DNA of 64,000 nt from a virus. The stretch is from positions 1-64,000 of IMG/VR virus record IMGVR_UViG_3300047560_001406; one strand, written 5' to 3'. The number at the start of each line of letters is the position of its first letter. Position 1 is the first letter of the stretch. The position numbers and the translations under genes were made by a program. The notes beneath the pieces are model-generated. The model was not told the origin of the DNA. It did no database searches and saw only the letters and a list, made by a program, of their open reading frames with translations. Positions 1 to 7,335 of the stretch are shown piece after piece.

Positions 1-18
1 ACGTGCACTTGTACACGT

Positions 19-36
19 ATAGGTGATTAACCTATA
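19..36. other. short inverted repeat next to tRNA-Gly
   Basis: TATAGG and CCTATA flank a seven-base loop, forming a small hairpin just downstream (minus-strand sense) of tRNA-Gly. It could help 3' processing or terminate the tRNA transcript. There is no U-tract, so a function is not established. Confidence 0.35.
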
Positions 37-38
37 GA

Positions 39-108
39 GCGAATAGTGAGAATCGAACTCACGCCACCTACTTGGAAGGAAGGAGCACTACCATTATGCA
101 ATATTCGC
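39..108 (-). tRNA. tRNA-Gly (anticodon TCC)
   Basis: The minus strand folds into a 70-nt cloverleaf without encoded CCA. The acceptor stem GCGAATA pairs perfectly with TATTCGC, the T arm GTGAG-TTCGATT-CTCAC is canonical, and the anticodon loop CTTCCAA places TCC at positions 34-36. The anticodon stem has one T-T mismatch. It would read GGA glycine codons, which AT-rich phage genes use heavily. Confidence 0.9.
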
Positions 109-297
109 AAGGTGAGTAGGTGGATTGCATTTTACCACCAGTGCCTAGTCAATACGGCTCGTCAAGTACCGCTTTGAGCACACCTACCGTTTGTCCGCTA
201 AGACGATCCGCTAAGATCCGATAGTACCTTATTCCCCCCATTTGACTCTGGGAATTATTCGGTCATACTCCACATCAACCGTCGTCAATGTGTTTGC
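109..297 (-). other. spacer between the two tRNAs, no gene recognised
   Basis: This 189-nt spacer is transcribed with the tRNAs if they share the promoter at 489-518. I see no third cloverleaf and no ORF with a ribosome-binding site. It contains two imperfect copies of a GGATC-CTTAGC element on the minus strand near 190-222, and it is less AT-rich than the flanking genes. It may be a structured RNA or the remains of a lost tRNA. Confidence 0.3.
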
Positions 298-369
298 TGC
301 CCCACCTGGGATCGAACCAGGGACCTGCCGATTAACAGTCGGACGCTCTGCCAGCTGAGCTATAGGGCA
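298..369 (-). tRNA. tRNA-Asn (anticodon GTT)
   Basis: The minus strand gives a 72-nt cloverleaf. The acceptor arms TGCCCTA and TGGGGCA pair apart from one wobble, the D arm contains AGCTCAGCTGGCAGAGC, and the T arm is CCTGG-TTCGATC-CCAGG. The anticodon loop CTGTTAA gives GTT. The outer anticodon-stem pair is a T-C mismatch. It lies downstream of a minus-strand promoter at 489-518 and was probably co-transcribed with tRNA-Gly. Confidence 0.93.
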
Positions 370-374
370 ATAGT

Positions 375-396
375 GGTGGGTACGACAACGCCCACC
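375..396. other. hairpin upstream of tRNA-Asn
   Basis: GGTGGG and CCCACC pair across a ten-base loop just upstream (minus-strand sense) of tRNA-Asn. No U-tract follows. It may be a processing structure in the tRNA precursor. Confidence 0.35.
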
Positions 397-486
397 TCGT
401 CAGAGTAATTACCTCACGCAACCTACACTAAGTCTTTCTGCAGTGAACTTAGCAGCTATGCGGTCATATTCTATTTTGTTGTAATA

Positions 487-1296
487 CTATGATACCACAA
501 ACACTGTACCTTTGTCAACTAGAGTTGAAATATATTTTGCAGCAACTGCAACTGTTGCAGCAGATGTACTTTGTGAAATCAATCCAAAAATATTTGACTT
601 GTATGAAAATACATTTGCTGGAAGCGAACCCATTCCATCAGTATTAGCATCACGACTGCTTGAAGGGATATAGGCTCCACCAACTCCAGCACCAATAGCA
701 TTCGTATCAGTAATGCATGCTGGATATGATACTGGCTTTGTTGGTCCACTATTTCCAGTTGCAGCAAATACTGGCACATTAGATATTTTTAGATTTGCAA
801 TGCTAGCACGAATCTTTGGATCAACAACGCTGATATTGGTTAGTCCAAAACTAGATAGTTTACAGTCACCAATTTTAGTCATATTGCCACTTAGACTATA
901 TGAAAATGATACTGCACCAACTATAGACTTATTTGTTTCTACCCATTGAAGTGCACTAAGAAATGTATTTCCAGTTACTCCATATACCGCACCAGTAGAG
1001 GAAACGTCAGATGCCCGTATAACAATTACCTTGATAGACGGATCTTGTTTTAATGCAATATCAACCATTACTGTTCCATGATTTGCTGGATCAGACAATG
1101 TCGTTGATGGTTTTGCCTTATTTACACACTTATCAGTTGCTACACAAACTTGGGAAATATTTGCACCAAATTTGGAAACATCAAAATAGCTGTCAATAAT
1201 TACAAGAGATTTCGTATCAGCATGTGCAGGTGTTGACAATGCTGTAAGTGATATAACTGCTGATAATACTGCATAGCTTACTTTTTTCATACCCAT
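487..1296 (-). CDS. secreted subtilisin-like serine protease
   Basis: The 269-residue product has a Sec signal peptide: Lys4-Lys5, a hydrophobic core, and an AHA cleavage site near residue 26. The S8 subtilase triad is visible in order: Asp35 in VIIDSYFD, His73 in NHGT, and Ser245 in STSAAT, with Asn182 of AATGNSG as the oxyanion-hole residue. There is no propeptide and the length is minimal for the family, so folding may be spontaneous or chaperone-dependent. Cys51/57 and Cys145/194 could form disulfides, which fits an exported enzyme. AAAGGA eight bases before the ATG supports the start. I infer that it acts outside the cytoplasm on host surface proteins, for example during lysis or release. 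Its presence beside holin-like and PA14 genes supports a surface role. Confidence 0.85.
   Translation of the reverse strand: MGMKKVSYAVLSAVISLTALSTPAHADTKSLVIIDSYFDVSKFGANISQVCVATDKCVNKAKPSTTLSDPANHGTVMVDIALKQDPSIKVIVIRASDVSSTGAVYGVTGNTFLSALQWVETNKSIVGAVSFSYSLSGNMTKIGDCKLSSFGLTNISVVDPKIRASIANLKISNVPVFAATGNSGPTKPVSYPACITDTNAIGAGVGGAYIPSSSRDANTDGMGSLPANVFSYKSNIFGLISQSTSAATVAVAAKYISTLVDKGTVFVVS
489..518 (-). promoter_or_regulatory. promoter for the tRNA region
   Basis: On the minus strand TTGACA (513-518) is followed by an 18-base spacer and TATCAT (489-494). It overlaps the 3' end of the subtilase gene and reads into the tRNA pair, so the tRNAs need not depend on upstream transcription. Confidence 0.6.
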
Positions 1297-1307
1297 TTTT
1301 ATTTCCT

Positions 1308-1487
1308 TTATTGTATTAGTTTAATTACTGGTGAACATGGATCTCCGCCATCTTCCCACTCTTGCTGTTCTTCTTCTGACATGTATGGGTCACCATCATG
1401 TGTATAGCAAAAAGGTTCTGTAACCCAGCCCTTATCAATGCCATGTTGGAGCCAATCGAATAGCTCATCAAAGTTTTTATCTGTCAT
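1308..1487 (-). CDS. small acidic conserved-type protein (59 aa)
   Basis: This compact ORF begins MTDKNFDELFDWLQHGI and contains EPFCYTHDGDPY and an acidic EEEQQEWEDGGDPC stretch; two Cys and one His might bind a metal. The composition is coherent and it sits under its own consensus promoter (1494-1522), six bases after the -10 box, so translation is probably leaderless. I recall similar short proteins in other phage genomes but cannot assign a function. Confidence 0.75.
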   Translation of the reverse strand: MTDKNFDELFDWLQHGIDKGWVTEPFCYTHDGDPYMSEEEQQEWEDGGDPCSPVIKLIQ

Positions 1488-1493
1488 GTATTT

Positions 1494-1522
1494 AGTATAA
1501 CACTAAGAGGTGACAATGTCAA
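1494..1522 (-). promoter_or_regulatory. consensus promoter, leaderless output
   Basis: TTGACA (1517-1522), a 17-base spacer and TATACT (1494-1499) read leftward. Only six bases separate the -10 box from the ATG at 1487, so transcription would start at or next to the A of the start codon. The -35 box lies within the last codons of the proteasome-like gene. Confidence 0.8.
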
Positions 1523-2027
1523 CTGGACCCTGGCAAGAAGTTGAGAATTTTATTGCAGCCCCAACTGCCTTCATAACACGCTTACGGGTATCCTTTAAAG
1601 ACTCTGTAGCATACATAGATCCATAAGCATATTCTGCACCAGAACCCATGGCAACATAGTCATGCATGTATTGATTTAAAGACATATCTACTGCATTATG
1701 CTCATATATCTTGCCACGTATACCTATAAGCAATCCAAAGTCTGAATCATTTGATACGTCTACCCACCAATTTTCATAGAATACACGCAATGCAATAAGA
1801 AAATCAGTATACATAAACTTATCAAGATCATCACCTTTAGGTGTAGGTGGTTTAAAATTATATTTCATTCTGTCGCCATCCATAGAGCCACAATATCCAA
1901 ACAGATATTCTCCATGTTTCCAAACTTTAGGACTAGTCAATGACATAATTAAATTACTTTCAGATGCACCACGGTCCCCTGCCATATGCACCTTATCACC
2001 CTGACGGGCAGCAACAATACAGGTCAC
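1503..2027 (-). CDS. proteasome-beta/HslV-like N-terminal-threonine hydrolase
   Basis: The 174-residue product starts M-TCIVAARQ. If the initiator Met is removed, Thr becomes residue 1, and Asp17 (AGDRG) and Lys33 (TSPKVW) fall at the exact spacing of the T1/D17/K33 triad of 20S proteasome beta and HslV peptidases. A later AMGSGAEYA motif with Ser128 matches the conserved GSG turn. The size equals HslV (about 174 residues). The start is GTG, preceded by AGGGG at good spacing. No alpha subunit or ATPase gene is nearby, so it would need to self-assemble or join host proteasome or Clp partners. The fold assignment is strong by motif; the substrate is unknown. Confidence 0.8.
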   Translation of the reverse strand: MTCIVAARQGDKVHMAGDRGASESNLIMSLTSPKVWKHGEYLFGYCGSMDGDRMKYNFKPPTPKGDDLDKFMYTDFLIALRVFYENWWVDVSNDSDFGLLIGIRGKIYEHNAVDMSLNQYMHDYVAMGSGAEYAYGSMYATESLKDTRKRVMKAVGAAIKFSTSCQGPVDIVTS

Positions 2028-2064
2028 AAAAATCCCCTAGCTCATGTAGTAATTGTATCTTTCA

Positions 2065-2093
2065 ATTATACACCAACTAGGGGACCTTGTCAA
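2065..2093 (-). promoter_or_regulatory. perfect consensus promoter for the proteasome-like gene
   Basis: TTGACA (2088-2093), a 17-base spacer and TATAAT (2065-2070) form an exact sigma70-type consensus reading leftward. Transcription should start near 2058, giving a leader of about 30 nt with an AGGGGAT ribosome-binding site before the GTG at 2027. Confidence 0.88.
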
Positions 2094-2109
2094 TTAACCC
2101 CAATAATGA

Positions 2110-2400
2110 TTATTTAACTTGTTTCTTATCAACTGTAGCAAATGCATCATTAATTTCAGCAATTGTGAGCTTGCCATCATCAAGAAATGCTCTTGCAAGC
2201 TTCTCAACGACTGTAGCTACGCCCAACAATCCTGCAAGAAATACTGCCTGTATGGTATCAATACCTACAACGGCTCCTGCACCTAAGACTCCAAGACCAT
2301 TTGCTGCAAACACAGCAATGATTCTCATGAGGACATTAGACAGGGCTTTTGGACCCTGGGGTTTTGCTGGCACTGTTCCAATTTCTTTTTTGGCTGCCAT
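2110..2400 (-). CDS. holin-like membrane protein
   Basis: The 96-residue protein starts at the ATG of a TAATG overlap with the preceding small membrane-protein gene; in-frame ATGs further upstream would overlap that gene more. After a Lys/Pro-rich N terminus it has a hydrophobic Gly/Ala-rich stretch (residues about 24-62) able to form one or two membrane helices. A soluble tail follows, containing DDGKLTIAE, which resembles the second half of an EF-hand loop. Small paired membrane proteins like this are typical phage holin or antiholin candidates. No experimental or sequence signature fixes the role. Confidence 0.6.
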   Translation of the reverse strand: MAAKKEIGTVPAKPQGPKALSNVLMRIIAVFAANGLGVLGAGAVVGIDTIQAVFLAGLLGVATVVEKLARAFLDDGKLTIAEINDAFATVDKKQVK

Positions 2401-2570
2401 TAGTCTTCCTCTCTGTTTCTTATAGGATAGGTAACAACCCAAGCAATAAAGGTTCCTATGATCGCATACCCAACAACTGTTTTTGCACTTCCGTCAAGAA
2501 CGACCCATGCAATGAACATTCCTAGAAGTGTCCATAGCTGGTCAATCATATCTTTGAAGAACTTTACCAT
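2400..2570 (-). CDS. small two-helix membrane protein, holin candidate
   Basis: The 56-residue product has two short hydrophobic segments (residues about 12-25 and 31-46) separated by a DGSAK turn and ending in charged RNREED. This is the size and topology of class II holins. The ATG lies within the last codons of the upstream PA14 gene and its TAA overlaps the next ATG (TAATG), so the three genes are translationally coupled. Lysis function is inferred from topology and pairing with the next membrane protein. Confidence 0.6.
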   Translation of the reverse strand: MVKFFKDMIDQLWTLLGMFIAWVVLDGSAKTVVGYAIIGTFIAWVVTYPIRNREED

Positions 2571-5032
2571 GTTTCATTTCTCCTTCTTGTTCCACCAGAA
2601 TTTCCACCGCTAGGTCCGCTACCGCCACTTGGTGCTGAAGGTGCTGATCCACCACTGCCTGCCAACCCTATGGCATTCATGGCTGCACCTGCTGCAACAA
2701 CGGTAGCAACAACCATATGCGTTGCTTCTTCTCTTTCTTGTGGTGACATGTCTGCACCTACACTACCCAATGCAGACAATGCTGCAGCTGGGTTAGTGAA
2801 TAACTCCTGAACCAATGCTCCTGGATCAGAAATTAATTCTATATTTGCTGCATCTTGTGCAGTAATCACAACGGCATTTCCGTTTTCATCTGTACGTACA
2901 TCTACTGGAGTTTCTGGTGGAAGATCTTTATATTCAATTCCAGCACTTTGAATTTGCTCAGATGTTAATGCTTCTCCTGGTTTCAAATCTGAAACTAGAG
3001 AATCTACAATTGCTGCTTTTTCTTCTGCAGTTATTACGCCATCAGCATTTGCATTTTCAATAATTGCTTCTGGCTGTTTTGCTGCCTCTTCTGCAGCAAG
3101 TCTTTCTGCTTCAGCTTTAGCAGCAGCTTCTGCATCAGCTTTAGCTTGAGCATCTGCAGCAGCTTTTTCAGCTGCCAATCTATCTGCCTCAGCCTTAGCC
3201 TGAGCCTCTGCTTCAAGTGCAGCTTGTTCTGCTGCTAGCTTTGCTGCCTCTTCTGCTGCTGCTTGCTCTGCAGCAATCCTATCTGCCTCTGCTTGAGCAG
3301 CCTGTTCTGCAGCAATCCTATCTGCTTCAGCTTTAGCTGCTGCTTCTGCTGCAATTCTGTCTGCTTCTGCTTTAGCAGCTGCTTCTGCAGCTAAACGATC
3401 TGCTTCTGCCTTTGCTGCAGCCTCTGCTGCTGCTTTTGCATCTGCCTCTGCTTTTGCCTGTGCTTCTGCAGCAAGTCTTGCCTGCTCTGCTTCATAAGCT
3501 TGTTGTGCAGCAATTCTTGCAGCCTCTGCCTCAGCAGCTAGTCTGGCAATCTCAGCTTGTCTAGCCTGTTCTGCAGCTATGGCAGCTTGACGCTGTTGCT
3601 CTTCTAAATTAGCTTGAGAAGTATAAGTTGCTTGAACATTAGATACACTTCCTTGCATTGTTTGAACAGAAACATTAAGATTACCAACAGCAACAGAAAC
3701 AGCTATTTCTGCTGATTGAGATTGAGACTCAAGATTATCTAACATTGTTGCCTGATTTGTTAGGTTTTCTGTAGCAGTTGTTAGGTTTTCTGTAGCAGTT
3801 GTTAGGTTTTCTGTAGCAGTTGTTAGGTTTTGAGTTTCATTAATTAGAACTATTTGCTTATCTGCTACAACATCAGATGCATTATTTTCAATTTGTTGTA
3901 GGGTATTTAATGTAGATTGCTCTGTTGTCAGGGTCTGAATTGCAGATAGTAGTGCTGCTTTTTGTTCTGGAGTAGCAGAAGATGTAGAAAATTCTGATGC
4001 TGGAATTACTGACCATGACCCATCTCCGTTATATCTCATTAAGGCAACTGATGCTCCACCACCATTTTCATAAAACCAAAAATCTAATGTTTTACCTACA
4101 CCAGCTATAGTAGAGATGGCAGCAGTAGATCCACCACCACCTTTATCGTACCAATCATTAATAACCATTTGTCCGTCAAGGTACAGTCTTGTTCCATCAT
4201 CTGCTGGAGCATAAATCCATTGAGTTCCTGTATACTGAGGTGTCCAAATGCCCTGCCATCTGACCTGGAAATCTTCAGGATATGTATTAGCAGGGCCACC
4301 GCCACCCCACGGCTCATTGATTCCATTAGTATCTGTGGTAACAGACACTACTGTCCCAGCACCCATTGGTGGTGCATTATTATACCCACGATCTTGGTAT
4401 ACAGTCATCGTTAGCCCAGCAGAAGTATTGGAATCAACTATCGCTTGTGCTGTATCTTTATTTGTCTGAGCTGTATCAACAACTGGGATTTGTGCATCAA
4501 CGGCATCCGATGCAGATTGTAAATTAGCCTGAGCGTTTGTCAAATTTGTTTGTGCTTGATCTACCACAGCAGTTTGAGACTCTAATGTTTGTGTTGCTTG
4601 CTGCAAAGTTGAGGTTGCATTGTTAACAATAGCCGTTGCTGAGTCTACAATAGATGTTTGTACTGTTACTGATTCTTGAGCAGAATTTAATGTCTGCACG
4701 GATTCCTGTACCGCCTGAATATTTGCTGTAACAGTTTCGATAGCTGATTGTGCCAACGATATTGCTTGATTTACAGAAGATTGGTCATTTAATGCTGTTG
4801 AGCTATCAGATACTTGCTGAATGCTATTTTGTGCATTACTAACAGATGTTTGTGCTTGCTGAATAGAATCAGTAGCTGTTATTTGGACTGTTACTGTAGA
4901 AGTTTCATTTGTTGGAGCAGGCGAAACTTGGACTGTGATCTCATCTGCATGTGCCTGTTCTGAAGGTGCAAATGCCAGCCATATAAGTATAAATATTCCA
5001 ACTAGGGCAAGCCTAAATGAAAACTTCTTCAA
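2564..5032 (-). CDS. secreted PA14-domain coiled-coil protein with EF-hand loop
   Basis: The 822-residue protein has a signal peptide ending near AHA (residue 29) and then Gln/Thr/Ser-rich heptad-like helix. A PA14-type carbohydrate-binding beta domain follows (about 205-347; motifs PEDFQVRWQG, DDGTRLYLDG, LDFWFYENGGG). Next come three exact NLTTATE repeats and a long TolA-like Ala/Glu/Lys coiled coil (about 480-650). A canonical EF-hand loop NANADGVITAEE (about 657-668) and a Gly/Ser-rich C terminus with a hydrophobic patch complete it. It is exported and long enough to span the cell envelope. I infer a glycan-binding surface or lysis-stage protein, possibly a spanin-like tether, but no catalytic domain is visible. 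A TATACT -10 box lies in the 105-nt upstream gap. Confidence 0.7.
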   Translation of the reverse strand: MKKFSFRLALVGIFILIWLAFAPSEQAHADEITVQVSPAPTNETSTVTVQITATDSIQQAQTSVSNAQNSIQQVSDSSTALNDQSSVNQAISLAQSAIETVTANIQAVQESVQTLNSAQESVTVQTSIVDSATAIVNNATSTLQQATQTLESQTAVVDQAQTNLTNAQANLQSASDAVDAQIPVVDTAQTNKDTAQAIVDSNTSAGLTMTVYQDRGYNNAPPMGAGTVVSVTTDTNGINEPWGGGGPANTYPEDFQVRWQGIWTPQYTGTQWIYAPADDGTRLYLDGQMVINDWYDKGGGGSTAAISTIAGVGKTLDFWFYENGGGASVALMRYNGDGSWSVIPASEFSTSSATPEQKAALLSAIQTLTTEQSTLNTLQQIENNASDVVADKQIVLINETQNLTTATENLTTATENLTTATENLTNQATMLDNLESQSQSAEIAVSVAVGNLNVSVQTMQGSVSNVQATYTSQANLEEQQRQAAIAAEQARQAEIARLAAEAEAARIAAQQAYEAEQARLAAEAQAKAEADAKAAAEAAAKAEADRLAAEAAAKAEADRIAAEAAAKAEADRIAAEQAAQAEADRIAAEQAAAEEAAKLAAEQAALEAEAQAKAEADRLAAEKAAADAQAKADAEAAAKAEAERLAAEEAAKQPEAIIENANADGVITAEEKAAIVDSLVSDLKPGEALTSEQIQSAGIEYKDLPPETPVDVRTDENGNAVVITAQDAANIELISDPGALVQELFTNPAAALSALGSVGADMSPQEREEATHMVVATVVAAGAAMNAIGLAGSGGSAPSAPSGGSGPSGGNSGGTRRRNETW
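3759..3832 (-). repeat. 21-bp tandem repeat encoding NLTTATE
   Basis: Three exact 21-base copies (3759-3779, 3780-3800, 3801-3821) and a partial fourth lie inside the PA14 gene. They encode seven-residue units within a coiled-coil region. Exact identity at the DNA level implies recent expansion by slippage. Confidence 0.9.
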
Positions 5033-5087
5033 AGTAGGGGTCTCCTTTGTAGGGTTAAGAAGCTTAACAAGATAAGTATATCATGAT

Positions 5088-5119
5088 TTGATAAAAATAA
5101 AGGGGCACCGAAGTGCCCC
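5088..5119 (-). terminator. intrinsic terminator after ribonucleotide reductase
   Basis: GGGGCAC-TTCG-GTGCCCC forms a seven-base-pair stem closed by a stable UUCG tetraloop, followed on the minus strand by TTTATTTTTAT. It lies just past the stop of the RNR gene and separates it from the lysis and surface genes. Confidence 0.92.
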
Positions 5120-5137
5120 CTTACCTTTTCCGATCTA

Positions 5138-7168
5138 TTAAGAGATCTTTAGTTCACATGCATCTGTTGTACAGTATGCTTCTCCTTGTGCTTCAAGATT
5201 GTCGATGCCATCATAGATAGCTGACCAGTTAATCTTTTTAATGGAGCCAACATAAGAATTGTACTCATCTTCAGTGATCTCTGTATATGGTTGCTGTGGG
5301 TAGACTGTGTTACCCATTGGAAGGAATGATACAGCCTTTAATTGCCCCTCATACATGTTGAGAACTGATGCAATGTGCTGCTTTTCTGTTTCCTTGTCAA
5401 ATGATAGAGTTACAGATACTCCATTATCTGACCAATACTTTTGTGTAGTTGCTGCAAGACCAATCTTTTCAAAAAGAGTAACTTGCTTTTCTGCTCTCTT
5501 CTGTCCAGATGCAACTGGGAAGTATACTACTGAAGTATTTGCTGATACTAGATCATCTTCAATTTTGTACCCTGCTGCTCTAAACAAGTGCATCATTGGA
5601 TCTTGATTACCAAATCGAATAGCACGTAGGTAGTGCTTTCCACCTGGACCCCAGTGAACACCAGGCGTTGCACCAGAAAGAATTGATACAGAACCAGATG
5701 GCTTAACTGTAGTTACACGAATGGACTCACGCACACACAGCCATTCTGAATACTGCTTGTCATAGAATCGAATCTTATTATATCCTTCATCCATCCAATC
5801 ACGTACTGTTGGCAGTCCATGTTCATCAGCAAATGATGCAATACCAGTTAGTGATGTTCCAATACGACGGTTTCTCTGCATGATACCGTTTGTTTGCTGC
5901 CAATGAGTAGGAAGAAGTGTAACAGTCTTGCCATACAAATATGCAAACTTCAAAGTACGCAAGAAATCTTCCTTGCTTTCATGACGATTGAGGTGTACCT
6001 CAACTAGGGTACATAGCTCATAAGACTCCAGTGGCTGCTCTGCACATGGATTAAAGCCAACTACACGATAGTCCTTACCATCTGGAGCATCTGCAAGACG
6101 GCCATAATTACGAGCAACATCAAGCCAAATAAATCCTGGCTCTCCATTATCTGCAATGCGATCAACATACTTTGAGTAGTCCATACCCACTGTTGCTGAA
6201 ATAGAATTGTTAGACATCCAAGCCCAGCCTGGATTCTCTGGATCATAAGAGTTACGATCAGGGAAAACTTCTGCATTTTTTAGATTCAAGAAATCTTCAT
6301 CGCCATCGACACCGAGTGCAAGTGTAGCTGAACGGCGTACGTTACCAGCAACAACACAAGTACCAATAAGGTTAATGATATCTACAATTGCACGAGAGTC
6401 GAACTTATCCCCTGCTCTTGAACCAATAGCCTTGCGAATAGCCTCATGCATCTTAATCAATGGTTCTGGGCCAGATGCAGTACCACCAAATCCCTTGATG
6501 GGAGCTCCGTATGGTCTAATAATTGAGTAATCAAAATCCTGGATAGGCTGGTTTGGACGAAGATAAGAGTTGAGCAGAAGTCTAGTAGATTCTACCCATC
6601 CCTCACGATCATCTGTAATTTGCCAAATCACTGCTGGCTCTGTAGGGGCATAGATATGCCAATTCTTATCCTGTCCCAAAGTATCGAAGCCAACACCAAT
6701 ACCAAGCATTAGGGCATCCATAACCCATGCAAATAGGGCACCTGGGTCATTCTTGTCTAGATCCTTTGTAGAGACTACAGCACAGTTCTGAAGGGCTGCT
6801 GAGTTACGCTTTTCCATGGTTAGAGGTGTTCCAAAGGACCATAGTCCACGTCCAGGTGGAGTCCATTTAAGATTGAACATTCTATCAAAAGCTTCTTGTG
6901 CTGACTTCTGTGCCTTATAATCATTCCATGGAAGACGGTTTTCCTTAGCGTGATTCTTCTGTACTGAATACATACCTTCGATTACACGACGACAAACTTC
7001 ATGCCATCTTTCTTTTGTCCCGTCTTCTTTAATACGTGAATATGTTCTAATAAAAGTAATTTCACCTAATGAATTATCACCTGCATCTCTAAAACCAAAC
7101 GGTGACTCTGAGGTCTTATACTTATCAATGAACTCTTCAGCAAGCCTGAAGGAAAAGAAATCTGACAT
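5138..7168 (-). CDS. nrdJ: adenosylcobalamin-dependent ribonucleoside-triphosphate reductase (class II)
   Basis: The 676-residue protein matches monomeric class II RNR of the Lactobacillus leichmannii type. It reduces ribonucleoside triphosphates to deoxyribonucleotides in the cytosol. All five functional cysteines are visible. Cys129 sits in LQNCAVVS. The pair in NPCAEQPLESYELC has the 11-residue spacing of the thiyl and partner Cys. The C-terminal CTTDAC pair has the five-residue spacing of the swinging thiols. The C-terminal pair is normally reduced by thioredoxin or glutaredoxin, such as the product at 17435-17665. The start is supported by AAAGGAG. It requires B12, made or scavenged by the host. 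Its own promoter and terminator make it a single-gene unit. Confidence 0.95.
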   Translation of the reverse strand: MSDFFSFRLAEEFIDKYKTSESPFGFRDAGDNSLGEITFIRTYSRIKEDGTKERWHEVCRRVIEGMYSVQKNHAKENRLPWNDYKAQKSAQEAFDRMFNLKWTPPGRGLWSFGTPLTMEKRNSAALQNCAVVSTKDLDKNDPGALFAWVMDALMLGIGVGFDTLGQDKNWHIYAPTEPAVIWQITDDREGWVESTRLLLNSYLRPNQPIQDFDYSIIRPYGAPIKGFGGTASGPEPLIKMHEAIRKAIGSRAGDKFDSRAIVDIINLIGTCVVAGNVRRSATLALGVDGDEDFLNLKNAEVFPDRNSYDPENPGWAWMSNNSISATVGMDYSKYVDRIADNGEPGFIWLDVARNYGRLADAPDGKDYRVVGFNPCAEQPLESYELCTLVEVHLNRHESKEDFLRTLKFAYLYGKTVTLLPTHWQQTNGIMQRNRRIGTSLTGIASFADEHGLPTVRDWMDEGYNKIRFYDKQYSEWLCVRESIRVTTVKPSGSVSILSGATPGVHWGPGGKHYLRAIRFGNQDPMMHLFRAAGYKIEDDLVSANTSVVYFPVASGQKRAEKQVTLFEKIGLAATTQKYWSDNGVSVTLSFDKETEKQHIASVLNMYEGQLKAVSFLPMGNTVYPQQPYTEITEDEYNSYVGSIKKINWSAIYDGIDNLEAQGEAYCTTDACELKIS

Positions 7169-7211
7169 TTACGCTCCTTTATATAATTATTAAAAAATGA
7201 ATCAGACAATA

Positions 7212-7241
7212 ATTATAGCATAGTGTTTTTGTTTTTGTAAA
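7212..7241 (-). promoter_or_regulatory. promoter of the ribonucleotide reductase gene
   Basis: TTTACA (7236-7241), an 18-base spacer and an exact TATAAT (7212-7217) precede the gene, giving a leader of about 35 nt with AAAGGAG before the ATG at 7168. Confidence 0.7.
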
Positions 7242-7290
7242 ACTCTCCTTCAAGTAATCCTTTAGAGTTATGCAAATCACAAAACAGCAA

Positions 7291-7320
7291 ACAAAAAAGG
7301 GACCAGTTTTCCAGTCCCTT
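7291..7320 (-). terminator. intrinsic terminator after the S-layer-like gene
   Basis: AAGGGAC and GTCCCTT (7297-7303 and 7314-7320) pair, with inner wobble pairs and an AAAA loop. TTTTTTGTTTG follows on the minus strand. It lies just downstream of the stop at 7336. Confidence 0.88.
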
Positions 7321-7335
7321 TAGTGTTAACTTAAA

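Noticed and set aside
109-297. A third tRNA between tRNA-Gly and tRNA-Asn
   Set aside because: I could not form acceptor, D and T arms with a seven-base anticodon loop on either strand.
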